Assembly: GCA_009861545.1 (NCBI GenBank)
Contig: VXME01000059.1
Location: forward strand, 6,575 to 52,325
DNA: 45,751 bases
Source of the DNA: Acidobacteriota bacterium
GTDB lineage: Bacteria; Acidobacteriota; Vicinamibacteria; Vicinamibacterales; UBA8438
Reading direction: 5' to 3'
Shown here: piece by piece, positions 1 through 8,469 of the stretch
How the letters are laid out: each line of letters starts with the position of its first letter
Numbering within the stretch: the stretch's first letter is position 1
Translations under genes and position numbers: made by a program
The notes under the pieces: model-generated
Databases searched by the model: none
Seen by the model: the letters and a program-made list of their open reading frames with translations, nothing else
What the model was told of the DNA's origin: nothing

Positions 1-118
1 ACTACCACCCCCCCCCCCTCCCCCCCCCCCCCCCCGGCCCGCGCCGCCGCGCGCCGGCGCCCGCCCGCCCGGCTCCCCGCCCCCGCCCCCCCGCGGGGGG
101 CGGGGGGGGGGGGCTCTC
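1..118. other. G/C homopolymer low-complexity contig end
   Basis: Apart from the first few bases the segment is almost only C, then only G, with C-runs facing G-runs so that it could fold on itself. It abuts the hydrophobic core of a signal peptide without a normal start region. No gene, promoter or repeat unit is visible. It is most simply a low-quality or foldback read end rather than biology. Confidence 0.75.
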
Positions 119-124
119 GCGGTC

Positions 125-1513
125 GTGGCCGCGTTCGCCTCGGCGCTGTTGCTGGCCCCGTCAGGGGCGCTGGCACAGGCGGGTGAGTCGGCCCCGGCGG
201 AGACTCGTGTCGCCGTCGGCGATGGGGGCGTGATCGATGCGGCCAGGGCGGGCGACGCCGCCCGCGTCCGGGCGTTGCTGGAAGCCGGCGCCGATGCGGG
301 CGCGGCCGAGTTGGACGGCTCGACCGCACTGCTCTGGGCGAGCCACCGCGACGACCGCGAGAGCGTACGCCTCCTCATCGACGCCGGCGCCGATGTCAGC
401 GCGGCGAACGATCTGGGTGCGACCCCGGTCTGGGCGGCCAGCGAGAACCGGAGCACCGCCGTGGTGCGGATGTTGCTGGAAGCGGGCGCCGACCCGAACC
501 GCGAGCTCCTGAGCGGCGAGACGCCGATCATGGTGGCGGCCCGCGCCGGGAGCACCGAGGTGGTTCGGCAGCTCGCGGCCGCCGGCGCCGATCTCGACCG
601 GCAGGGCTCGCGCGGACAGACGGCCCTGATGTGGGCTGCGGCACAGGGGCATCCCGACGTCGTCGAGGCGCTGCTCGGGGCCGGTGCGGACCTGGGCGTG
701 CGCTCGGACGTCTGGACGCAGGTCATGGCGGTGCCCCCGCACAGCCGGCCGGAGTACAACCGCGAGATTCCCCACGGCGGCAACACCGCGCTGCTGTTCG
801 CCGTCCGCGCCGGCGATCTGGCGTCTGCGCGCGTCCTGGTCGAGGCGGGAGCGGACGTCGACGACGCCGACGCCTGGGGGGTCGGTGCGGTCGTGCTGGC
901 AGCCCACGGCGGCCACCGCGAGCTGTTGGAGTTCCTCCTCGAGAACGGTGCCGACCCGAACGCCGCCGCTGCGGGCTTCGCGGCGCTGCACGACGCGGTG
1001 ATGCGCAACGACAGCCGGATGGTCGCGGCGCTCCTCGCACATGGAGCCGACCCCAACCAGCGCCTACTGACCTGGACGCCGACGCGGCGCGCGTCACGCG
1101 ACCATCACTACCCGCCGCCGCTCGTCGGCGCCAGCCCCTTCTGGCTCGCCGCCCGGTTCGCGCGCATCGACCTGATGCGCCTGCTCGCGGATCACGGCGC
1201 CGACCCGCACTTCGTGCACGAGGTCGACTACATCGTCGACGGCCGCATGCAGTGGCAGACGGAGCGCACCACGGCCCTGATGGCTGCCTTCGGGATGGGC
1301 GGCCGCCGCGCCCGGCCCTGGGTGCCGTACGGCGGTGCTCCCACGGCGGAATTGCGAACCCTCGAAGCGGTCATGCTCGCCGTCGATCTCGGCATCGACG
1401 TCAACGCGGTCGACGCCGCCGGCCGCACCGTGCTCGACGAGGCCGAGGCGCTTCAGTACGAGAGCGTCGTCGAGTATCTCGTCGAGGTCGGCGCCGAGCC
1501 CGGGGTGAACTGA
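125..1513 (+). CDS. Secreted ankyrin-repeat protein (5' end probably damaged)
   Basis: The protein has about 462 residues, almost all ankyrin repeats with the recurring pattern TALLWA...LLxAGADxN. Repeats fill residues ~35-300, followed by a degenerate part with an insert (~315-410) and a last repeat near the C-terminus. Such repeats bind other proteins. The N-terminus reads as the hydrophobic core and cleavage region of a signal peptide (ending SGALAQA), so export to the periplasm or outside is likely. The only start, GTG at 125, leaves no positively charged n-region and no ribosome site, and the reading frame runs back into the G-homopolymer. The true start was probably lost there. It resembles the ankyrin protein at 39301-40914, which sits behind DUF1592/DUF1552 genes, so similar genes may lie upstream of this window. 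Confidence 0.85.
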   Translation: MAAFASALLLAPSGALAQAGESAPAETRVAVGDGGVIDAARAGDAARVRALLEAGADAGAAELDGSTALLWASHRDDRESVRLLIDAGADVSAANDLGATPVWAASENRSTAVVRMLLEAGADPNRELLSGETPIMVAARAGSTEVVRQLAAAGADLDRQGSRGQTALMWAAAQGHPDVVEALLGAGADLGVRSDVWTQVMAVPPHSRPEYNREIPHGGNTALLFAVRAGDLASARVLVEAGADVDDADAWGVGAVVLAAHGGHRELLEFLLENGADPNAAAAGFAALHDAVMRNDSRMVAALLAHGADPNQRLLTWTPTRRASRDHHYPPPLVGASPFWLAARFARIDLMRLLADHGADPHFVHEVDYIVDGRMQWQTERTTALMAAFGMGGRRARPWVPYGGAPTAELRTLEAVMLAVDLGIDVNAVDAAGRTVLDEAEALQYESVVEYLVEVGAEPGVN

Positions 1514-1557
1514 GTTCGGCGACGGTTGTTCCTAAAGCAAATCCAGCCAGCGAAAGA

Positions 1558-2277
1558 CTACGGCGTGGCGCGGATGCGCCGCGCGCGCGCTTCGAGCGGG
1601 CCCGCCTCGACCCCCCGGTTGGTCGCCCGCAGCAGCTCCGCGTATTCCTCCAGTATCTCGGCCAGCCGCACGTTGTCCGGTTCCAGTGCGAGATCCAGGA
1701 CGGCCAGGGCCCGCTCGAAGAGCGGCTCGGCCTCCGCGTGCAGGCCCTGGCGGTGGTAGACGGAGGCCAGAGAGGCGAAGTGGGCGGCCAGGTCGGGGTG
1801 CGCCCACCCGAGCGCCGGCTCCATGATCGCTACGGCGCGCTCGTAGCGCGGCTCGGCCTCGGTGTAGATCCCCTGCGCCGCATAGAACGCGGCGACCGTC
1901 GCGAGGTGAGCGGCCAGATCGAGGTGCTCCGGACCGAGTGCCGCCTCGATGACCTCGGTAGCCTGTCGGTAGAGCACCTCGACCTCCGAATGGCGCTGTT
2001 CCGCGATGCAGATCTCCGCGAGGTCGTTCAGCGTCATGGCTCGCCGCAGGTCATCCGGGGGAAAGGTCGCCGCCTGGTCGGCCGCCACGAGAAGCAGCTC
2101 CTCGGCCTCGCGGTAGCGGCCGTCCTGGCGGGCGTGGTAGGCGGCCTCCATGTAGTCCTCCCATTGCAGTCCGCGGCAGGCGGCCGGGCCGAGGCAGACA
2201 ACGAGCAGGACGAGAACGAAGATTGGCGGCCGGTGCCGCCGTGGGTGCGCGATGGCGCCCGGCGTGGAGTCGATCAT
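1558..2277 (-). CDS. TPR-repeat lipoprotein-like protein
   Basis: This is a 239-residue protein starting at ATG 2277. A basic, then hydrophobic N-terminus (about residues 14-32) ends in PAAC, a plausible though imperfect lipobox, so it is likely secreted or membrane-tethered. Residues ~40-230 form successive TPR units of the kinesin-light-chain type, with repeated AEPLFERALAVLDLALEPDN-like 42-residue periods (for example around EALYRQA, AEPRYERAVAI and AEPLFERALAV). These are protein-interaction scaffolds without enzymatic activity. The frame stays open upstream to 2538, but that part has no domain and overlaps the neighbouring permease, so the start was set at the signal sequence. It is convergent with the ankyrin gene. 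A specific partner cannot be named. Confidence 0.8.
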   Translation of the reverse strand: MIDSTPGAIAHPRRHRPPIFVLVLLVVCLGPAACRGLQWEDYMEAAYHARQDGRYREAEELLLVAADQAATFPPDDLRRAMTLNDLAEICIAEQRHSEVEVLYRQATEVIEAALGPEHLDLAAHLATVAAFYAAQGIYTEAEPRYERAVAIMEPALGWAHPDLAAHFASLASVYHRQGLHAEAEPLFERALAVLDLALEPDNVRLAEILEEYAELLRATNRGVEAGPLEARARRIRATP

Positions 2278-2363
2278 CCAACAGCGATTATAGGTAGCCA
2301 GGGCGGACAGCACGGCGCGTTTGCACTGGCCGGCGATCCGGAGTTGGTCTATCTCGACGAGCT

Positions 2364-3110
2364 TCAGGCGCCCGTTGCGTCGTACAACAGCTTGACCCCG
2401 ATCACGAACAGCGACGCGTGAACGACGCGGAAGAAGAGCTCGTCGTCCACCCGGTCGTGCAGATAGCGGCCGAGGAAAACGCCCACCGGCGCCAACGGCA
2501 AGAGAACCAGCGACGTCAGCAGGTTGTCCGTCGTCCACTGGCCGAGCCAGTAGTACGGACCCACCTTCGACCAGTTGACCACGAAGAAGAACATCACGCT
2601 GGTGGCCTGGAACGTCGTCCGGTGCATGCGCTGCGGCAGCAGGAACGCCTGCAGCGGCGGCCCGCCGGCGTGGATCGAGAAGCTGGTGAACCCGGCCGTG
2701 GCGCCCCAGAACACGCCGGGGCCGGTCCGCGGTGGACGGCTACGGTCGCCGGGGCGGCGGCGGAAGTACTGGATCGCGTAGACGAGCGCGACGACGGCGA
2801 CCAGGACGCGAAGACCGTCGGCGGAGATCGCGCGGGCGGTCACGAAGCCGAGAAGCGTGCCCAGCATCGCGGCCGGCAGCAGGATCCTGAGGTTGCGCCA
2901 GTCCCACCGGCCCCAGTAGGCGCGCATCGCCAGGACGTCCATCACCATCAGGATCGGCAGCATCACGGCGGCCGCCTGGAAGGGGCTGACGACCATGGCC
3001 ATCAGCGGCACGCCGACGACGGCGATGCCCCCGCCGAAGCCGCCCTTGGCCATGCCGACGATGAGCACGGCGACGGTGGCGGCGAGATAGAAGTACGGAT
3101 CGACGATCAT
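2364..3110 (-). CDS. TauE/SafE-family membrane permease
   Basis: This 248-residue integral membrane protein starts at ATG 3110 and reads MIVDPYFYLAATVAVLIVG. It shows about eight hydrophobic segments and the glycine-rich GMAKGGFGGG motif in the first hairpin that marks the TauE/SafE (DUF81) family. A second half begins near GPGVFWGATAGFTSFSIHAGGPP, which mirrors the first as usual for this duplicated fold. Family members export small anions such as sulfite, sulfoacetate or other organosulfonates. The substrate here cannot be read from the sequence and no sulfur-metabolism genes are adjacent. The frame remains open upstream to 3299, but that stretch is arginine/proline-rich and unlike protein. 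The gene is not obviously in an operon with the Uma2 gene 150 bp upstream. Confidence 0.88.
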   Translation of the reverse strand: MIVDPYFYLAATVAVLIVGMAKGGFGGGIAVVGVPLMAMVVSPFQAAAVMLPILMVMDVLAMRAYWGRWDWRNLRILLPAAMLGTLLGFVTARAISADGLRVLVAVVALVYAIQYFRRRPGDRSRPPRTGPGVFWGATAGFTSFSIHAGGPPLQAFLLPQRMHRTTFQATSVMFFFVVNWSKVGPYYWLGQWTTDNLLTSLVLLPLAPVGVFLGRYLHDRVDDELFFRVVHASLFVIGVKLLYDATGA

Positions 3111-3261
3111 TGTGGGGAAGCGTACCCGACATCGGCCGTCTGGCCGATCAGCCAGTCGTCGAATCGAGCGGACCCCTTGCCGACGCAGGTCGGGAGCGGT
3201 GATGCAGGATGTCGGCCTGGAGCAGAGGGTGCCTGGGGACAGTGAGGGAGCGCCCGGGGGC

Positions 3262-3996
3262 CTACGACGCGGCCGCCATGCGCTTGACGAACGCGGCATG
3301 CTCGTCGGTGTCGAGACCGCGCCGCAGCTCGGCGAGCACGGTCGCGACGTTACCGGCCAACAGCGCCTTTGCGGCGAGCCGCAGGCCGGGGAAGACGGTG
3401 CTGTGGAGAACCCCGTCCGTGTCGGGCTCCAGCCGGCGGTACTCGTCGTCCGCCAGCACGAACCAGTCGATCCGCCGGTCGTGGACGCGCCAGACGACGT
3501 ACTCCCGGACCCCGTTGCGGCGGTATACCCGCAGCTTGTCGTGCAGGTCGTACGTCGCGCTGCTGGCTGCTATCTCGACGATCAGCTCCGGCGCCCCGTC
3601 GAGGTAGTCGTCGTCGCTGACTTGCGACTGGCCGCCGGCCTGCGGCTCGATGCGCAGCAGGACGTCCGGCTGGGGCTCGTTGTCGAGGTCGAGACGCACC
3701 GTGGCGTTGTCTGCCACCCGAACTCTCGGTGTGTGGGCGCAGTAGTTTCCGAGCCAGGTCAGAGCCACGGAGTGCGGCTCCGCGTGGCTGGTGAGACGAA
3801 CGGCGGCTGACACGTAGACGACTCCTTCGATCAACTCCGCCTTCTTGATGTCGGGCCGCGTCGCGTACCGCCGCTCGAACTCCCGCCGGGTGAGCCGGTC
3901 GCCGTTCTCCAGGGAAAGTCGGTGCACCGCGGCCGGCGCATTGCTCTCGTCCGTGGCGAGCGGAGCGGATTCCGCTGGAGCGGCCTGGACTGTCAT
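3262..3996 (-). CDS. Uma2-family (DUF820) putative restriction-endonuclease-fold protein
   Basis: This 244-residue protein starts at ATG 3996. It carries the PD-(D/E)xK-like Uma2 core: EPQPD at residues 107-111, PELIVEIAASS at 136-146, then DLHDKLRVYRRNGVREYVVW at 150-169, in which K154 is the expected catalytic lysine. The ~35 residues before the domain are low-complexity. Uma2 proteins are abundant, often in many copies, in cyanobacteria, Acidobacteriota and relatives. Their substrate and role are unproven, although the fold is that of nucleases. Only 20 bp separate it from the DUF4340 gene upstream on the same strand, so the two are probably co-transcribed. A second, divergent Uma2 gene lies at 16585-17364. 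Confidence 0.88.
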   Translation of the reverse strand: MTVQAAPAESAPLATDESNAPAAVHRLSLENGDRLTRREFERRYATRPDIKKAELIEGVVYVSAAVRLTSHAEPHSVALTWLGNYCAHTPRVRVADNATVRLDLDNEPQPDVLLRIEPQAGGQSQVSDDDYLDGAPELIVEIAASSATYDLHDKLRVYRRNGVREYVVWRVHDRRIDWFVLADDEYRRLEPDTDGVLHSTVFPGLRLAAKALLAGNVATVLAELRRGLDTDEHAAFVKRMAAAS

Positions 3997-4016
3997 GTGG
4001 AGCGGCCCCTGAATTC

Positions 4017-5336
4017 CTACGCGCCCGCTGCGTCCACTTCCTCGATTTCCTTCAGGAAGTCCTCGCGCGGCTTGTGGATGCGGTCGTAGCTGCTGGCCGC
4101 GACGACGTAGTACCAGCGGGAGAAGCGCGCAGCCAGTCGTTCCGCCTTCTCGCGCCCCTCGGCGACCCGCCGTTCCCACGAGGCGTGCGCATCGGCGTCC
4201 GCTGCGTCCGGCTCGGGAAGGGCCGCCTCGTCGAACGCCGCGGTGATGAACACGTAGCGGTTCTCGCCCGGTCCGGCCTCCTCGTCGTCGCTCTCGTCGC
4301 TGCCGAGCAGGATGGCGTCGCCCCGGCCGTAGACGATCTCGCCGAAGCGCAGCGTGTACAGCACGCCCTCGGTGGTGCGCACGAGCAGCTCGCCCTCGTT
4401 GGAGAGCAGGCCCCCCTCGGCGGTGGGGTAGAAGCCCTTGTTGATCAGGTCGATGATGTCGGTCTGGCCGATGCGGCCGGCCATGGCGGCGTCGCGCAGG
4501 TTGCCGGTCATCCCCGCCGGCTTGGGGCGGACGCCGGCGATGCGCATGCCGATGATCGCGCCGACGAGGCGGTTGACCTCGACGAAGTCGACCTCCTGGT
4601 CCTCCGTGACCCCGGAGCCGTTCCACGTCGTGTCGTCGACCTTGTCCAGCGTGAACTCGCTGGGCGGCGAGGCCCGGCGGGTGACCTCGTCGACGGTGTA
4701 CTCGTTCAGCACGATGTGGTCCACCTGGTCGCGCTCCACCTCCAGCAGGTTGCGCTCGATCCAGTCCTCGAAGCGGGTGGAGATGTCGGCCTCGAAGCGG
4801 GCGGTGTAGACCCGTTTCTGCTCGGGGATTCGCACGAAGCGCAGTCCGGGCCGGTTCGGGACCCGGTTGCCGACGATCAGGTCGGCGAGGATCTCGGTGT
4901 TGGTGTCCCGGACGGTCACCCGGGTGCCGCGGCCCACCAGGCTGGAGGTGGTCAGATCGGAGGGCTCGATGACTCCGAGCGCCTCGTGGTCGGCGACGTT
5001 GTCCGAGCGGAAGTCCTCCTTGACCAGGCTGATGATGTCCGCCGCGATGTTGGACAGCCGCTCGGCGCCGTCGGCCTGGTAGTCGTGGTGCGACGGGATG
5101 GTCCACAACCCGCCCTGGTTGGTCACCTGGAACGGGGTGGCCGAGGCGGTATCCTCGTCGAATTCCATCACCTCCAGCGACGCGGCCGCGTCCGGGTCGG
5201 CGAACTCGGGGAAGAACGCCTCGCCGACGTCGAAGAAGAGATCGGGAGCCGCCCGGCGCGGGGCGCTGGCGAACGCCACGACGCCGAGGACGAGGGCGAC
5301 GCCGACGAAGATGGCCGTCTTGTTGAGTTCGTTCAT
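4017..5336 (-). CDS. DUF4340 domain protein, membrane-anchored
   Basis: This 439-residue protein starts at ATG 5336 (MNELNKTAIFVGVALVLGVV). It has one N-terminal transmembrane or signal-anchor segment (~8-26) followed by a large, acidic, presumably periplasmic region matching the DUF4340 pattern, including WTIPSHHDYQADGAERLSN, DIISLVKEDFRSDN and FVRIPEQKRVYTARF. DUF4340 proteins typically accompany ABC-transport/Gld-like systems and are thought to act on the outer face of the membrane, but no ABC genes are present here. The frame is open to 5474. That longer start would place the 15-bp palindrome and a TTGACA element inside the coding region, which favours 5336. It is divergent from moxR and probably shares its operator, and it is followed after 20 bp by a Uma2 gene. 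Confidence 0.82.
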   Translation of the reverse strand: MNELNKTAIFVGVALVLGVVAFASAPRRAAPDLFFDVGEAFFPEFADPDAAASLEVMEFDEDTASATPFQVTNQGGLWTIPSHHDYQADGAERLSNIAADIISLVKEDFRSDNVADHEALGVIEPSDLTTSSLVGRGTRVTVRDTNTEILADLIVGNRVPNRPGLRFVRIPEQKRVYTARFEADISTRFEDWIERNLLEVERDQVDHIVLNEYTVDEVTRRASPPSEFTLDKVDDTTWNGSGVTEDQEVDFVEVNRLVGAIIGMRIAGVRPKPAGMTGNLRDAAMAGRIGQTDIIDLINKGFYPTAEGGLLSNEGELLVRTTEGVLYTLRFGEIVYGRGDAILLGSDESDDEEAGPGENRYVFITAAFDEAALPEPDAADADAHASWERRVAEGREKAERLAARFSRWYYVVAASSYDRIHKPREDFLKEIEEVDAAGA

Positions 5337-5423
5337 GATCTTGTCCCGGATCTTACTCTCTGCGGCGCGAGAGCCCGCTTCCGCTCCTGCCGTCGACTCC
5401 GGTTCGCTCCGCGCGACGTCGAG

Positions 5424-5452
5424 AGGTACCACGCGCCATGACTCTGTGTCAA
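5424..5452 (-). promoter_or_regulatory. Putative promoter for the DUF4340-Uma2 unit
   Basis: On the minus strand a perfect TTGACA (-35; 5447-5452) is followed after 17 bp by GTACCT, a weak -10. The -35 element overlaps the palindrome at 5448-5462, so a bound repressor would block it. The weak -10 limits confidence. Confidence 0.4.
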
Positions 5453-5462
5453 GATTCTTGAT
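5448..5462. promoter_or_regulatory. Palindromic operator, probable MarR site 1
   Basis: GTCAAGATTCTTGAT is a near-perfect inverted repeat (TCAAGA-N-TCTTGA core) in the 246-bp divergent region between the DUF4340 and moxR genes. The same core occurs once more in the window, at 15745-15759 next to marR. MarR dimers typically bind palindromes of this size. The site overlaps -35 elements on both strands. Confidence 0.6.
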
Positions 5463-5486
5463 CGCAAGCGACATTCAGGGCATATT
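5458..5486 (+). promoter_or_regulatory. Putative promoter of the moxR-bat operon
   Basis: TTGATC (5458-5463), a 17-bp spacer and CATATT (5481-5486) form a plausible sigma-70 promoter upstream of moxR. Its -35 box overlaps the right half of the palindromic operator. A second possible -10 (TACGAT, 5565-5570) lies nearer the start codon without a good -35. Confidence 0.4.
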
Positions 5487-5582
5487 CGACGGAGGCGCGG
5501 CGGGTCCCGGCAGGGTGCACCGCCGGTCGAACGCCGCGGGGACCTGCGCCCCGGGCTGCTCCGTTACGATCGGATACGCGAC

Positions 5583-6572
5583 ATGCACCACGACATCGAA
5601 GCGATACAGGAGAAGATCCACCAGGAGAGCGCCTTCGTCGAGCGGTTGCTCGGCGAGGTCGGACGGGTCATCGTCGGGCAGCGGGCCATGGTGGAGCGGC
5701 TCGTCATCGGCCTGCTGGCCGACGGGCACGTCCTGATGGAGGGGGTGCCGGGGCTGGCCAAGACCCTGACCGTCAGGACCCTGGCGCGAGCCATCGACAC
5801 GACGTTCCGGCGGATCCAGTTCACGCCCGACCTGCTGCCCGCCGACTTGATCGGGACCCTGATCTACGACCCGCAGCACTCGGCATTCCGGACGAAGAAG
5901 GGGCCCATCTTCTCGAACCTGATCCTCGCCGACGAGATCAACCGCTCGCCCGCCAAGGTGCAGTCGGCGCTGCTCGAGGCCATGGCGGAGCGGACGGTGA
6001 CGATCGGCGACACGACGTATCCGCTCGAGCAGCCGTTTCTGGTGCTCGCCACCCAGAACCCGATCGAGCAGGAGGGGACGTATCCGCTGCCCGAGGCGCA
6101 GGTCGACCGGTTCATGTTCAAGGTCGTCGTCGGGTACCCGGGGAGGGACGACGAGATCGAGGTTATGCGCCGGATGGCCACCGGCGACGAGGCGAAAATC
6201 GAGCCCGTCGTTCATCCCGACGACATCCGCCGCGCGCGGTCCGCGGTGGAGATGATCTACATGGACCCGCAGGTGGAGCGCTACATCGTCGATCTGGTGT
6301 TCGCCACCCGCGAGCCGGCGGGCTGCGGCCTGCAGGACCTGGGCCAGCTCATCGCGTTCGGCGCCTCGCCGCGCGCCACGATCAACCTGGCCCGGGCGGC
6401 GCGGGCCCATGCGTTCCTCCGCCGGCGCGGCTACGTGACGCCGGAGGACGTCCGCTCCATCGGCCTCGACGTGCTTCGCCACCGGGTGCTGCTCACCTAC
6501 GAGGCGGAGGCCGAGGAGGTGTCCGCGGACGACGTCGTCAACCGCGTGCTGGGCAAGGTGGAAGTGCCGTAG
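5583..6572 (+). CDS. moxR: MoxR-family AAA+ ATPase
   Basis: This 329-residue cytoplasmic AAA+ protein has Walker A GVPGLAKT at 54-61, Walker B LILADEINR at 113-121 and sensor-1 region LATQNP at 155-160, followed by the typical EGTYPLPEAQVDRFMFK and the C-terminal lid domain. This is the standard MoxR (AAA_3) layout and length. MoxR ATPases act as chaperones that assemble or remodel complexes containing von Willebrand A proteins. Four vWA or vWA-associated proteins follow directly, which fits the classic MoxR-DUF58-Bat arrangement. The next gene starts 8 bp downstream, so this is the operon's first gene. The start ATG at 5583 follows a modest upstream region without a strong ribosome site. Confidence 0.95.
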   Translation: MHHDIEAIQEKIHQESAFVERLLGEVGRVIVGQRAMVERLVIGLLADGHVLMEGVPGLAKTLTVRTLARAIDTTFRRIQFTPDLLPADLIGTLIYDPQHSAFRTKKGPIFSNLILADEINRSPAKVQSALLEAMAERTVTIGDTTYPLEQPFLVLATQNPIEQEGTYPLPEAQVDRFMFKVVVGYPGRDDEIEVMRRMATGDEAKIEPVVHPDDIRRARSAVEMIYMDPQVERYIVDLVFATREPAGCGLQDLGQLIAFGASPRATINLARAARAHAFLRRRGYVTPEDVRSIGLDVLRHRVLLTYEAEAEEVSADDVVNRVLGKVEVP

Positions 6573-6580
6573 ATCGGGTC

Positions 6581-7459
6581 ATGATTCCGCGCGAGGTCCT
6601 CAGGCAGGTGCGGCGGGTGGAGATCGCGACGCGCGGTCTGGTGAACGACGTGTTCTCCGGGGAGTACCACTCCGTCTTCAAGGGCCGCGGAATGAGCTTC
6701 GCCGAAGTGCGCGAGTACCAGTACGGTGACGACATCCGCAGCATCGACTGGAACGTCACCGCGCGCACCGGCGCCCCGTTCGTGAAGGTGTTCGAGGAGG
6801 AGCGCGAGCTGACCGTCGTGCTGCTGGTGGACGTGAGCGGCTCGGGAGACTTCGGCTCGGGCGGGCGCATGAAGGAAGAGGTGGCGGCGGAGATCTGCGC
6901 GATCCTCGCGTTCAGCGCGATCAAGAACAACGACAAGGTGGGATTGATCCTGTTCAGCGACCGCATCGAGAAGTTCGTCCCGCCGCGCAAGGGCCGGCGG
7001 CACGTGCTGCGGGTGCTGCGCGAGCTGATCTACACGCGGGCGGAGGGGCGGGGCACCGACGTCGGCGGTGCGCTGGAATACCTCGCGCGGGTGGTCTCGC
7101 GCCGCGCCGTGGTGTTCGTGGTCTCCGACTTCCTTGCCGGGGGCCACCACCAGGCGCTGGCCGTCGCAGCGCGTCGGCACGACCTGGTCGCCATCCGCAT
7201 CGGAGACCGGCGGGAGGCCGAGCTGCCCGACATCGGCCTGGTCGACTTCGAGGACGCCGAGACGGGAGCGCGGCTGACCGTGAACCTGTCGGATCGGGCG
7301 TTCCGGGAGGCATTCGCGGCCGACGCGCGGTCGGCCGAGGAGGGGCGCACGCAGCTCTTCCGGCGGACCGGGGTCGACGTGATCGAGGTGGCCGCGGACC
7401 GTCCCTACATCGAGCGGTTGATGCGATTCTTCCGCGAGCGGGCGAGGCGGTTCCGATGA
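6581..7459 (+). CDS. DUF58 domain (vWA-like) protein
   Basis: This 292-residue soluble protein has the DUF58 signature FAEVREYQYGDDIRSIDWNV at ~40-59, continuing into TARTG. A vWA-type metal site follows, with DVSGS at 84-88 (DxSxS). The rest gives the Rossmann-like vWA fold, with LFSDRIEKFVPPRKGRRHVLRVL and VVSDFLAG as further landmarks. DUF58 proteins are the regular partners of MoxR ATPases. The gene lies 8 bp after moxR and its stop overlaps the next start (ATGA), implying translational coupling. Its exact role in the Bat system is not established. Confidence 0.92.
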   Translation: MIPREVLRQVRRVEIATRGLVNDVFSGEYHSVFKGRGMSFAEVREYQYGDDIRSIDWNVTARTGAPFVKVFEEERELTVVLLVDVSGSGDFGSGGRMKEEVAAEICAILAFSAIKNNDKVGLILFSDRIEKFVPPRKGRRHVLRVLRELIYTRAEGRGTDVGGALEYLARVVSRRAVVFVVSDFLAGGHHQALAVAARRHDLVAIRIGDRREAELPDIGLVDFEDAETGARLTVNLSDRAFREAFAADARSAEEGRTQLFRRTGVDVIEVAADRPYIERLMRFFRERARRFR

Positions 7460-8469
7460 GGCCGCGCTCGACGGCCGCCGCGTGGCTACTCGCCGGCGTG
7501 TCCGTCGTCCCGGCGGCGCTGTCGGTCGGTCTTGCGCCAGGCGCCGCGGTTGCCGGGCAGAGCGGGAGGCCCGCGGTCAGCACCACGCTGGCGCCGGCGC
7601 AGATCGCGGTGGGGGACCGCGTACGGCTCACCATCGAGGTCGAGCACGAGGCCGACGGGGCCGTGGTCTGGCCGGAGCTGGAGAGCCTGGGGCCGTTCGA
7701 GGTGCTGGAGCGGCGCGTGGCCGCACCGGCAGTCGAGGGCGACCGCGCGATAGCGAGCGCGGAACTGATCCTCACCGCGTTCGAGCTGGGCGACCTGGAA
7801 GTGCCCGCGGTCGGGATCGAGGTGCTCGACGCGAACGGCAGCGCGACGAATCTGGAGACGGAGTCCCGGACGGTCACCGTGGTGAGCGTCGGCCTCGACG
7901 AGGGCGGCGACATCCGCGCCATCAAGGGACCTCTCGACATTCCCTTGAGCGTGCTGACCCTCCTGCCGTGGCTGGCCGGGATTCTGCTGCTGGCGGGCGG
8001 GCTGTACTGGCTCTGGCGGCGGAGCCGCCGGCGTGCGCCGGGCAGCATCCTCGCGCCGGCCGAGCCGCCGCGTCCCGCGCACGAGACGGCCTACGAAGCA
8101 TTTCGTACCCTGGAGGCCGAGCGCCTGCCCGACAGGGGAGAGATCAAGGTCTTCCACATCCGGGCGTCCGACATCGTCCGGGCGTACGTCGAGGGACGCT
8201 TCGGCATGGACGCGCTGGAAATGACGACCGGCGAGGTGCTCGACGGGCTGCGCGGCCAGGAGGTGGACGACGAGGTGTTGCTCGATTTCCGGCGGCTGCT
8301 CCAAGGTTGCGATCTCGTGAAGTTCGCCAAGCACCGGCCGGCCCTCGAACGTTGCCGCGAGGTGATCCCGCTGGGGCGGAGTCTGGTGGATCGGACGCGG
8401 GTGGTGGCCTCGTCGGCGGAGGCCGCGCCGGACGCGGCACCGGCGCCCGCGGAGGCGGGCACGGCATGA
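7456..8469 (+). CDS. BatD-like / DUF4381-like membrane protein
   Basis: This 337-residue protein has an N-terminal signal peptide (~1-34), then a beta-rich domain (~40-150, motifs GDRVRLTIEVEHEADGAVVWP and ESLGPFEVLE) resembling the repeats of BatD oxygen-tolerance proteins. One transmembrane helix (~172-190, LTLLPWLAGILLLAGGLYWLW) and a cytoplasmic C-terminal domain follow (~210-310, HETAYEAFRTLEAERL...FVRAYVEGRFG-like), similar to DUF4381 proteins found in bat operons. It overlaps DUF58 by 4 bp at its start and batA by 4 bp at its end. It most likely presents a periplasmic adaptor domain to the vWA proteins. Assignment to one named family is uncertain. Confidence 0.8.
   Translation: MRPRSTAAAWLLAGVSVVPAALSVGLAPGAAVAGQSGRPAVSTTLAPAQIAVGDRVRLTIEVEHEADGAVVWPELESLGPFEVLERRVAAPAVEGDRAIASAELILTAFELGDLEVPAVGIEVLDANGSATNLETESRTVTVVSVGLDEGGDIRAIKGPLDIPLSVLTLLPWLAGILLLAGGLYWLWRRSRRRAPGSILAPAEPPRPAHETAYEAFRTLEAERLPDRGEIKVFHIRASDIVRAYVEGRFGMDALEMTTGEVLDGLRGQEVDDEVLLDFRRLLQGCDLVKFAKHRPALERCREVIPLGRSLVDRTRVVASSAEAAPDAAPAPAEAGTA

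Noticed and set aside
7482-8465. Upstream extension of the batA reading frame
   Set aside because: It overlaps the real BatD-like gene in another frame; the ATG at 8466 with a 4-bp overlap gives the normal BatA N-terminus.
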